Positions 11,391-21,123 of a stretch of 64,000 nucleotides of DNA are shown here, piece by piece. The notes under the pieces were generated by a model, which had not been told where the DNA came from, did no database searches, and saw only the letters and a list, made by a program, of their open reading frames with translations. Each line of letters opens with the position of its first letter. Within the stretch, counting starts at the first letter, position 1. The position numbers and the translations under genes are program-made. Origin of the DNA: Chara braunii (lineage: Eukaryota > Streptophyta > Charophyceae > Charales > Characeae); NCBI GenBank assembly GCA_003427395.1, contig BFEA01000195.1:1968977-2032976 (forward strand), written 5' to 3'.

Positions 11391-12100
11391 GGCTCATTTA
11401 AGTCCAGTCATTGCGTTCGTAGTTGGGTCATTTTTTTTATTTTATTTTTTCGTTCACGTTTTCTTCTATCGAGGCGGACGATGTGTGTGTTGAGGTAAAC
11501 AGTGCCCCGCGAACGCGGCAGGCAGAGTATCGGGGTGTGCATTCACGATTGCCCAAGTAAGGCTGTACCACCTTTGCATAGAACACTTCATACACAGGGT
11601 GAGTTCAAAAAAGGTGCCCATATTGAAGATGCACACTGTGGGAAGAAACACAACGAGCGATGAAGATTTCATGATGCAATCACATACCATGCGGGAGACC
11701 AATAGGCTCTCAATTCTTCAAGGATGTCAGGGGGGTAACCTTCAGGAAAATCAAACAGGGGGAATCCAGACTTAAAAAACCGTACACACTTGGGCAAAAA
11801 GCATTACATTAGACACTCCATGGTTCGATTACAACAACTTCCATCAGTGGTATGGTAACAACTGCATCTCGACCCGGGTTTTTTTCCCCCTCGATGGAGA
11901 TCAGATGGCTGTACATGTTCCTTTATCCCCAGAATCACAGAAAGAAGCACGTCTAATTATGATTTCTCATCGCAATCTTTTATCTCCAGCGACAGGCGAT
12001 CCGATTACATTTTTGAAATGATTAGAATAGAGATAAGATAGATATTCTTTCACAAATTGAGCAATGTATATATGCTTTTTTAGATAGGATATAGTATGAT
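11391..12100. other. Intergenic stretch
   Basis: No gene recognised. The 3' exons of the minus-strand membrane-protein gene next to it could lie here, but I could not place them. Confidence 0.45.
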
Positions 12101-12139
12101 ATAATGATATAATAGAATAATAGTATAAACAAGATGAAA

Positions 12140-12656
12140 TATATTCAAGTATATTCAATCCATATTGAAGAATCACACCCGTCATAAACGAACCCATCGT
12201 TATTACCAATACCATAAACAGTGAGGGCAACCACGCAATCCCCGGAATACCCGGCAGTCCGAATCCCTGTCCATCGACAGGGCAAAACTGACCCTTCATC
12301 GTCGCCTGCATAGTTATCAGATCTGACATATGGAGACCTCCGATGATCCCGATAGATAGAAACACGAGGGCAAAGGCAAAGCATTGCCATCCCAACACGA
12401 CAATACCCCTCATGATTGCGTCACAGAATTAATCAACACTTTTCGCATGTGACTCCACCCCAGGATGCATCCAAAACTCATCACGATTACTTTGCACCAA
12501 TGATGTGATTCTCCACGCACAACTATCACCGCCTCTACTCCTCCCTAGGCCAAGTGATTAGCAGTTCCGGCGATCCAACACGGCTAGCACCGCCAGGAAG
12601 GACATATAGGCAACAACGGCGAGAAGGACACAGGTAAAGAACCATGCAGACTCCAT
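12140..12656 (-). CDS. Putative small multi-pass membrane protein, copy A (partial exons)
   Basis: Unrecognised protein. Read on the minus strand, a first exon starts at 12,656 (MESAWFFTCVLLAVVAYMSF, one membrane segment) and soon meets a stop, so an intron is likely. A second exon near 12,413 encodes RGIVVLGWQCFAFALVFLSI, a loop with FCPVD, then SLFMVLVITMGSFMTGVIL, giving two more membrane segments. The layout is shared with copy B at 55.8-56.7 kb (same ME start, same RGI before segment two, a Cys-Val loop before segment three). Upstream DNA at 12,955-13,100 also resembles 56,909-57,045. The topology recalls plant four-span DUF1218-type proteins, but that is a guess. The 3' end was not found and the copy may be broken. 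Confidence 0.4.
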
Positions 12657-12659
12657 GGT

Positions 12660-13985
12660 CAATTGGAAAATGAACTCCTCAATGGACGGTCTCGTACTTC
12701 AATCCGGATCTTCACGAAGAGTTTCGCAAAGCAGCAAGGTCCTAAATCTCGTCACATCGCAGACAAACGGGAACGCATACACGTATACACACCGAAATGT
12801 ACCCATATACAAAGTAGACAAACACCAACAGACGAACACACATGGGGATAAAACAAGCAGTTCACAAACCAACACAGAAGGAGCACCATTAGATGTAAGT
12901 TCTGCTAGATCCATACATCGGGTCTCATTTACCAATCATAGGACAAAGATTCCCCTATTTCGGCCATGCGACGCTTTGATAGTCAGCATTTGGAGGGTGG
13001 GCAGTGGATGCAATCCCTAAAGTACTTTTTGCCGGTATCCACCAAACCGGCTCATAAGAGGTCAAAAACCGCCCCCAATATGCTCCGAAAAGGGGTGACG
13101 AAACCGCAAGGACAATCAGACTCATATACAGAGACCATTGTCCTCGAGCGACAGAAGGTAGTACACAGAGGAGGAAAACAGGAGGGGGAACAAGATAAAC
13201 ACTTGGGGTGGGAAAGGGGATCAATCACCCATTACCATGCTCGCATACATGGAGAGAGGAGTCCTCCGCTACCGCCGCACAATGATAAGCCAATCCCTCG
13301 CCTCACAGCCCAACTTACACGCGAAGCACTCCGGATGCACAGTCAGCTGCAGACAAGGCAATCACTCGAACTCCGTTCGGCTACTGCGCGCATAGGCATC
13401 GATTGATGCTTGCGTTGACGACGAGCAGTATCGACTTCACTAACTCACCCAACAATCACCACACCTTCCACAGAGGCACCATCCGTCACCCTTCGGTACT
13501 ACCTCCCACGTCACCAACACACCATCCCGGCGACATCAATACCTTCGGAAGACCATCATCTACGAAGCTGCGCATCACTTCCAGTCACCGGCCAGAGTTG
13601 AACATACCACAAGAATGGCACCGGGGAGCGGTGACTATGTGGCATGTACACGCAAGCGCCAGTGCCGCAGCCAAAGCGGCTTTCTCAAGTAATTGGTAAG
13701 CGCATATATAGGATATCGAGTCACGTACTCAAGGAGTAATTACGCATACGATATGGAACGTCGGAGGCAGACTACTTCGTGCGAAAAAGCATCCCGAAAA
13801 GGCTGGGCTGGACCATATTACACAAGCGACTTAGAGTAACACAGACCCCCATTCCCCGTTAGGAGCCAAAAAAAATCACCTTCGCAATATTCTGCAGTCC
13901 GAGGGACCCAGTTAGAACCTTCAGGGGGTTTTTTTGTGCCCTGTCCGTAGTAGATGGACTTTTCAATTTTCATCAGTAATACTAC
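12660..13985. other. Upstream region of membrane-protein copy A
   Basis: Contains sequence similar to that upstream of copy B, for example TTCGGCCATGCGACGC (12,959) against TTCGGCCAAGCGACCC (56,911). Short frames on both strands have no recognisable product. Confidence 0.4.
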
Positions 13986-14009
13986 TCACTCATTAAGCCA
14001 CGTACTGAG

Positions 14010-14049
14010 CGTGTGTGTGTGTGTGTGTGTGTGTGTGATTGAGTGAGTG
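14010..14049. repeat. (GT)n microsatellite at edge of assembly gap
   Basis: About 14 GT units then GAGTGAGTG run directly into the N gap, suggesting that the repeat caused the gap. Confidence 0.9.
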
Positions 14050-14383
14050 NNNNNNNNNNNNNNNNNNNNNNNNNNNNNNNNNNNNNNNNNNNNNNNNNNN
14101 NNNNNNNNNNNNNNNNNNNNNNNNNNNNNNNNNNNNNNNNNNNNNNNNNNNNNNNNNNNNNNNNNNNNNNNNNNNNNNNNNNNNNNNNNNNNNNNNNNNN
14201 NNNNNNNNNNNNNNNNNNNNNNNNNNNNNNNNNNNNNNNNNNNNNNNNNNNNNNNNNNNNNNNNNNNNNNNNNNNNNNNNNNNNNNNNNNNNNNNNNNNN
14301 NNNNNNNNNNNNNNNNNNNNNNNNNNNNNNNNNNNNNNNNNNNNNNNNNNNNNNNNNNNNNNNNNNNNNNNNNNNNNNNNNNN
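14050..14383. other. Assembly gap (334 N)
   Basis: Undetermined bases. Frames reported through it are meaningless. Confidence 1.
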
Positions 14384-15238
14384 GGGGGGGGGGGGGAGGT
14401 TTGGTCGGTGGCTGGGAGGGGGAGACGCGATGGGGTGGCCAGGGGAAAAGGTGCTTTGCTTTAGTTTTGGTCCCTGGCGAGTGCATTGACGCGCGTCACC
14501 AGGGACGTCGAAGGGTCTTTTCCCGCCTTGGGGAGGATCTAAAATACACGCCAGGGTAGGCAGGGCGGTTGCACGTGCCACCGTCAACGATGTCGTTTCC
14601 CGCCACAGAGAAGTGACGTCAAGGGCAGTCCATCTGCGAGAGAGTACTTCAGTCGTGTGCTTCCCAACCCGCATGAATGTCGTCCTCATGAGGATGTCTC
14701 CAGTACAGAAGCCCGCCGCGCCTGCTGCACACCGACTGCAACGACGCGGGAGTGGTAAAAGCCTGCTCGCTGCGGAGAAATGTTGCCTGCTTGCCACTGA
14801 TAATTGCCGCCTGCTTCCCGCGGACATCTTCAGTGCCGTGGAGGACCGCCACCGGCGCCATTCTAGCCATCTCGTCACGTGGACGATCTTCGCTGGAGTC
14901 GTCGTCCTTCTAGCGTGCACGTGGACGTCGGTCGTCAATCGGTGGTGGCCGCAGAGCACTGTCACCGTCGCTCTTCTATTATTCTCGCCGCTAATCTTTT
15001 CTCCGCGGAGCACTCTCGCCGGGGTCATCGTCCTTCTGTCCACCACGTGTACGTCGTCGTCTTCTTCCCGCGGAGGACAGTTCTTCTGCATTGTACGGGC
15101 ATTCGTCTGCGTCACGCCTCAGCAGCACGGGAGACATTTCTCTCGCGAGATCGGTGGGACTTCAAACGGCGGTCGACGAAGCACTTCCCGCTCATCCGAT
15201 CGGACCGCCAAGCTCGCCTGCAGAGGTCACGACGAAGC
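14384..15238. other. GC-rich leader region of the following pseudogene
   Basis: Starts with a 13-G run. Two diverged direct copies of a GTCGTCCTTCT...CACGTGGACGTCG block lie at about 14,895-14,935 and 15,023-15,060. No convincing protein; it may be the 5' region of the transposon-related gene at 15,239. Confidence 0.4.
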
Positions 15239-17023
15239 ATGTCTAAGCGAGGGAGCGCCCGTGGGAAGAAGCGCGACAGAGTCCCTGACGACAGCCAAGG
15301 GCAGGGAAGAGGTCGCCGGCATGTCCCAAAGGAGAAGAGGGTGCGTTCGGATGATGCGTCTGCAAGGGTGCCTCCTCGTGGAGCGCAAGGTTGGGCGGCA
15401 GCAGCGGGGGGGGACTACAACGAAGTCTTCACGACGAAGGAAGAGCAGGCAGAGGCGACCACGTCTGCAGTACGAGAGAGCGGTCGGCAGCACTCCTCTG
15501 ATCACAGCGCTCCGAAGAGGATGCTAACCCCTCCACCCGAGGCGCAGCAACTGCGTGCCCACGAAAGGCGACAGAGAAGGCTGCCATCATCGATCTTGGC
15601 GGCGATGATGACGAGCCCTTGGAAAAACGTCACCTGCGCACTCGTACAACATCGACCCCACTGCCGGGGCGGTGGTGGCACGCGTTGCGGTAGACGGAAG
15701 GCCAGTCACGGGTAGACTGCCCGCCACGCCATTTCAACCACGTCAGCGCAACTCGGGTGATGACGGAGGGTCCGTCCAACGCGGCGGAGGGGGGGAAGTC
15801 GTGGCAGACGCGCACGAAGTTGGGGGCGAGCCGGAGGTGCTGCTGGTGCGGGTGCTTCAGGCACTATGGCCCCCGTTGCGACAGTGAGAGAGGAGGCAGC
15901 AGTTGTGGCGATGACGAGAGAGGATGCGCGTGGCGAGAAGAAAACCGATCGGGAGGGCGGCGAGGCCGGTTCAAGCCGGGTACATAGGGGAATGATGACG
16001 AAAGACCTCATCGATCGTGTCGTCCTTTGGGTTGATGACAAAGCTTTCTGGACGACGGGGGAGGGACGAAGACTTTACAACATCGTCCACGGAAGGAGAG
16101 AGTACTTTGTCGCCATCGCCAGCGGACTTCCACCGCTTGCCGTCCCTCGGAGCGTCTTTCTGCCCAAATCCAGCACGAGGGTAGTCAGGATAGCCGACCA
16201 ATCACAGCTGCAGCAAGCGATCTCCCGGGCGGCGGCAGTGGAGAACATTGCTCTGCGCATCTTGCACGGCTGGGTATTCAAGTCGGGGAACTGCCCAAGG
16301 GGATACAATGTGGCTTTCCAGTACTCGCTGGAGTCCGTAGCGACGGACATTGAGCGTGCTATGTGGTACGGCAAGGAGTGGTGCAACGTCGTCAGCCTGG
16401 CGGTTTGCGCATACACGATAGTTTTGTCCATGGACTTGCCACTGTCGTTCGCCGGCGCGAACATCGAGGATAGACCGGGCGACGACGACATGGTGGCGCA
16501 CCAGGAGTCCACCATAATCTGCGTCGCGAATACGTTCCACGCGGCGGTGCAAACGGGTGCACTCATCGACGGGGATTTCATCTCCTACGATCGTCTTTGT
16601 CGGGTGGCTGACTGCTTCAGGCTGTTGTTGGCGGCGTGCATGTGGATAATGAGCATGGCGGGAGACGATCCGCGCAGCCACTACGAAGCTTTCTACTTCG
16701 CAAGCCTCGTGGCGAAGCCCACACTCGTCGCGGCTATGCATCGCTCCTTCAATCATCGACAATCCGTCGTCCGCGCCGCAAATGTCGTCACTGAGAGGCT
16801 CGGGAAGGCGAACGCCACGTTGGGAGAGTACCCCGACTACATCCCTCAATGGGCGCCCTACGGCATTGGTTTCAGGCACGATGCGAGCACAACGGGGCCA
16901 GAGGATGCGAAGAAGTTAGATTGGTTGGGTTTGGGCCGCCCCGATGATGACAACAACAGGACGAAAAAGATGATGCGTAGGGGGCGGCGGGGTGGGCACG
17001 GTTGGGGGGGGATGCTTGTGTGA
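15239..17023 (+). pseudogene. Long helical transposon-associated protein, frameshifted N-terminal half
   Basis: The C-terminal 385 codons (15,866-17,023) are intact. They are rich in alpha-helix, with stretches such as WVDDKAFWTTGEGRRLYNIV, FKSGNCPRGYNVAFQYSLES, SYDRLCRVADCFRLLLAACM and LGEYPDYIPQWAPYGIGFRH, and the end is basic and Gly/Arg-rich. The upstream part starts at ATG 15,239 (MSKRGSARGKKRDR) in the same frame. It then needs jumps near 15,575 (to the frame reading IDLGGDDDEPLEKR), 15,665 and 15,870, so the N-terminus is decayed or split by introns I cannot see. I recall this architecture from multicopy Chara proteins linked to Harbinger elements. No catalytic motif is visible. It converges with the transposase 0.95 kb downstream, so both may be ORFs of one element. 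Confidence 0.55.
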
Positions 17024-17659
17024 ACGCGGCCGCATGTACACGTGGCTGGTCGTGATGGGCTTCGCTGTGGTTGGACCGTTGTGAAGTGCGCACCTGTTTA
17101 GAGTGGGGCTGGAGGCAGGACTCGCCAGAATCGTCGCCGGTTGTGTAGATGTCTAGCGCGTCGGTTGTGGCACAACGGCGGTTTGATTGATGCCAATCGT
17201 GTATATTGCGTTTAGTGCAGCTGTTTAGTGTATCGGTCGTTGGAGTCGACGACGAGTTCTTTGAATTCATTCGTGTATTGTATTTTTATCATGGCAGTTC
17301 GCGGCACAAAAAATTCATAGCGCACCTTTTTTTTTTGTCATGTGTCCGCTGCTCTTGTCTCTTCGGTGGAATGATTCAAAGATCATTGCCTCCTATGCAT
17401 GCACACAATCTATGTTTAACTTTCTCTGTTTGTATTTGTCGTCTTAAAGTTACGTTAAGCAGCTTTCATCAATGATTTCAACAGCCATGTTTGACGTCCC
17501 ACCACACCACCAGACGAAAACATGCGTGACAAACGGATTGAAGAGACACACACAAAAAAAAACAAAAAACAAAAAAAACAAATGAAGAGATACACCAAAA
17601 CCAAAAAAAAAACGTGGCACCACACGACACCGATGAAGACAAACAATTTAAAGAAGGAG

Positions 17660-17700
<41 letters not shown>

Positions 17701-17966
17701 AAGAAACCATTTTGAGAGAGTCACAAAAAAAAAAAAAGGTTCTTCCGATATTAAACGTTCGCACAACTGTGCGGACCACGCAGCCGTCCACACGATGAAA
17801 ACAACAAAGGAACTTATCAACGACAACCATGCTGCCATTCAATCGATCCAGCAACTTCGCGCACGACGACCATGGACACGGGCCACATCACAATTCCTCC
17901 CGCCTACCAATCTTACCAACCCACGTCCTCCCGCTTTACCCCCCCCCCACCCCCGTGCGCACGGTC
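17024..17966. other. Spacer between convergent genes with long A tract
   Basis: AT-rich 3'-flank containing a ~39-nt A run (17,661-17,699) and shorter A runs near 17,560-17,740. No gene. Confidence 0.6.
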
Positions 17967-19406
17967 CTACATCAGAGCTAGGAGGTCTCGAAGTGCATCC
18001 CACAACAAGTCCCCGTCCACGTTCGTGCTCCGTCGCCACCCGCCCGCGCTGTTCCCGACAATGCCCAAGTCTACTCTACGCCGAACGTCGTTCTCATCCA
18101 CCTCCCACAGAAGGTTCTCATCGAAGTCGATCCCCGCGTCGAGGAGGATGTTGTGGAGAGTGCACACGGCCACGAATTGTTGTGGCAAGGTGTCCAGGTT
18201 CGTCTTGTGGGTGCGCAGGAACATACGCCACATCCACTTCAGCCACCCGAATGCCCTCTCCACACACCCCCACGCCACCTTCTGCCGCGTGTCGAAGCGC
18301 TCCTCGTTAGGATCTTGGTCGATTCCTCCGTACGGCTGCACGATCCATGGACAGGCGACTGGATAACCGTTGTTGCCTAGCAGGTAACCTCGCGTGAAGA
18401 CACCGTGCGGGAGATTCTCCGGAGGTGCGTCAAACAGCTCGCCAGCTTCTGCATGCCTCCACAGATGAGAATTGTGCAGGACACGGACGTCGTGCACAAT
18501 TGACCCTTGTCAAACAGCTCGCCAGCTTCCCGGGTATCCGATGTGGACGTCGAGGATCCGCATATCCAAATCCACCACCACCTGTGCCTGCACAGAAAAC
18601 TTTTGTTTGCGGTCGTAGTAGTTCTCCGAAGGTGCACCGGCGGGCTTGTCAGTGTAGATGTGGGTACAGTCGATTGCGCCGAAGCAGTTCGGGAAACCCT
18701 TGTCACGGGAAGCGCGTAGAATCTGCGCACGTCTACGGCCCACTGGCCACTTTATCGCGTCAGGGTACGGCTGCAACAACGCCGAGGTGACGTTGCGGAC
18801 GGCCTGCAGTCCAGTTGCCCTGCCGATGTCGAGGGCTCACGTGCCGCTCTCGTACGTCTCTCCTGACGCCCACCTGTACAACGCGAAAGCGATCACCTGC
18901 TCCACTTGCAATGGCATCCTGTAGTGCGTGACCTTCTTCTCCATGTACGCGGCGCACGCGGCTATGATCTGCCTGAACATGGCCATCGACATGCGCAACT
19001 TCTGGTGGTAGTACTCGTCCATCGCGTCATCACACAGGAGGAGGTCCTCCCATGTTCCGCCAGTCCGTCGTCTAATCCGCCAACGCGGGGTCTGCAGCGG
19101 AAAAACGCCAGACGAGAGCGCAGCACACAAATGAATGACTGCCTCACACGTGGCCACGCAATCCGGCGCTTCGGCAATGCTCTGCAACTGCGCTCTTCTT
19201 TTACGGAGCTGCGTCAACATGTCGCGTGAGGACGACGACATGCCGCTCATCATGTTGACGACGACGGCAGTCACCGCCATTGCCACCGCGTCGATCTCTA
19301 CTTCACGTAGACCTTGCCCGCAGCCGAGAAAGTCCATCTCGGAGAATCGTTCCGCCTCCGCAGCGTGACGCCTGCCACAGCCGCCAAAGACACGCCCACT
19401 GCTCAA
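17967..19406 (-). pseudogene. PIF/Harbinger-type DDE transposase, nonsense and frameshift
   Basis: Reads from 19,406 downward. The N-terminal part carries WEDLLLCDDAMDEYYHQKLR and a helix-turn-helix-like stretch ending at VEQVIAFALYRWASGETYES. The DDE core follows: GFPNCFGAIDCTHIY (first Asp), VDLDMRILDVHIGYPGS (second Asp region), GYLLGNNGYPVACPW, then ERAFGWLKWMWRM and AVCTLHNILLDAGID, which is the DDE_4 order. Two lesions are visible. TGA at 18,837-18,839 is in frame and reading continues beyond it. A 25-bp insertion at about 18,507-18,531 shifts the frame inside the GYPGS-VHDVRVL motif; most of it repeats 18,429-18,448. The family cuts and pastes DNA with TWA target duplications. The product is certainly inactive in this copy. 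Confidence 0.85.
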
Positions 19407-19865
19407 CCCTCCAGCAGATCCAAATCCACGCAGAGCCGAAGAAGCGCCCCCCGCTGTACGCTGCCACAGGAGAGGACGTACGTCAGAGCCGAAGACGCGC
19501 CTGCTGCTCTACGCTTCCAGAGGACAGCACGCACGGCGGAGGTGAAGATGCGCCTTGCAGGGAGGTGCGCCCGCTGGTCACAACTTGTGTGGACTTGGAA
19601 GACGGATACCCACGCCGAACGGTTCGCCAGCGCCGTCGCTTGTACGTCACACGCGTCGCCTGGCCGTCCTCCGCCCCGCCACCCTTCGTCCGAGAAAATT
19701 CGAATTTGAATTTTTGAAGTTCGGGGTGACCGCGCTTTTCACCGCCCCCTCCTCACCCGCCCAAGGGCCTCCACGGTTTGTACCACGGACACCAACTAGG
19801 GTTAGGATGGACATCGGCGGCGCGGCTGCGTATACGCATATGAAAACCGGGCGCGGGAGACCTTT

Positions 19866-20024
19866 TAGGAGGAATCCTAAAAGATGATTTTTAGGATTGC
19901 GTGTAACAACACCGCACGAAATCCTAAAAAACCTTTAGGACTCGTCCTAAAAATTTTAGGATTCTTTTAGGAGTGTCTAACGAGACCCATTGTGCTAAAA
20001 TTTAGCAGTTGGTTTGGGTCTAAC
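19866..20024. promoter_or_regulatory. Cluster of TTTTAGGA/TCCTAAAA motifs, possible transposon end
   Basis: Eight close copies of TTTTAGGA or its complement fall within about 115 bp (19,866-19,975). Two hairpins follow: AGACCCA (19,984) with TGGGTCT (20,015), and inside them TGCTAA/TTAGCA. GTCTAAC occurs at both 19,975 and 20,018. Dense short motifs in both orientations next to a terminal hairpin resemble subterminal transposase-binding repeats. The site lies 0.46 kb upstream of the transposase start. The matching opposite end was not found and may be in the N gap at 14.1 kb. Confidence 0.4.
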
Positions 20025-20056
<32 letters not shown>

Positions 20057-21063
20057 CTTTTGCGGGCATTGCCCGCACCGCCCGCACCGTGGGCGCTTAG
20101 CTAGTCAGGATTGAGAGGGCAACCCCAGCATCTGGGATCTCCATTGAGTGGCTGGCAGCGACTTCTTTTTTTTTTGTTTTTTTTTTTGGCTCGTGTAAAT
20201 ATGAAAAGAACCAATTAGCCTAGCACAGTCGGAACACCTAAGAACTGTTTTTTTTTTCGTTTTTTTTTTTTTTTTTTTTTGCAAGGCCTCTATCCAGACT
20301 GCAGTGGTGAGAGAACCAATTAGCCGATCTCAGACTAGACACAATATTGAATTTACCTGGGCTGGTTAGTCCCATGATAATACCTCAAGGCCCTCGCCCT
20401 TTAAAAAAAAGTAAAAAGAGTGATCCGGGACCAGGTGCGAGGTCCCATCAGCAAAGAGGATTGGATTTAGCTCCTGAATCTGGATGTGTAGTAAGTAGAG
20501 ATGCAGAGAAGCAGTTTAATCTCAAATTTCTGCACCTCTTCGCGAACAGGTGAAGGTTCAGGCGTTCAATCCAATCTTTGTTGCTAGTGGGACCGCGCCC
20601 CAGTTGACCAGCCGGGCCAAAAAAAAAAAAGTAGTTTTTAATATTTTTTTTTTAACTTAAAATTTGGTCAAGAATTTCGATGTGAACCTGACACACGGGC
20701 CTGTTTCACCGCACGAGAATAACTGTTACTCTTACATGATCCCGCAGCTCTGACCTCTCGTTTCTTTTTTGTGGTTTTGATTCGTTTTTCTTCGGTAGTT
20801 CCTTTCGCACATGGTCGGTGGAAAAAAGGTCACTAAATTAGGGTTCACATGACTATTGTGATTAGATTTTTGTAGTGATGTAACTTTAGACTTTGATGAT
20901 ACATTTCGTTGATTTTTCAGTGGTAGGGGCTGTGGAGTTGGCTGTGGAGTTGGCTGCAGGGTGAAATCTAGTGGTACCCTCGATGTGCTTGGCCGGTGAT
21001 GCTTTGCCCGCAGAGGGCCCCACCTTATTTTGTGAGGGACGCTGGGCACAGTTCCCAACTTTC

Positions 21064-21094
<31 letters not shown>

Positions 21095-21123
21095 TAGTTA
21101 AGTTTATTTTTCTGCATAAATAG
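20025..21123. other. Gene-free stretch with poly-T and poly-A tracts
   Basis: Several T runs (20,030-20,057; 20,165-20,188; 20,250-20,280) and an A run (21,064-21,092) suggest retroposed 3' tails. AACCAATTAGCC is repeated at 20,209 and 20,315. No gene was recognised. Confidence 0.5.

Noticed and set aside
13982-15115. Large minus-strand frame (377 codons)
   Set aside because: It spans the N gap and is therefore uncalled sequence for over 100 codons; the rest lies opposite the better-supported plus-strand pseudogene.
16202-16879. Minus-strand 225-codon frame
   Set aside because: It is the antisense shadow of the intact plus-strand helical protein; high GC keeps both strands open.
17522-18310. 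Plus-strand 262-codon Lys/Pro-rich frame
   Set aside because: It starts in an A-rich tract and continues antisense to the transposase.
20540-20580. Possible tRNA B-box (GGTTCAGGCGTTCAATCC) suggesting a SINE
   Set aside because: Spacing and bases do not fit the box well and no A-box or defined 3' end was found.
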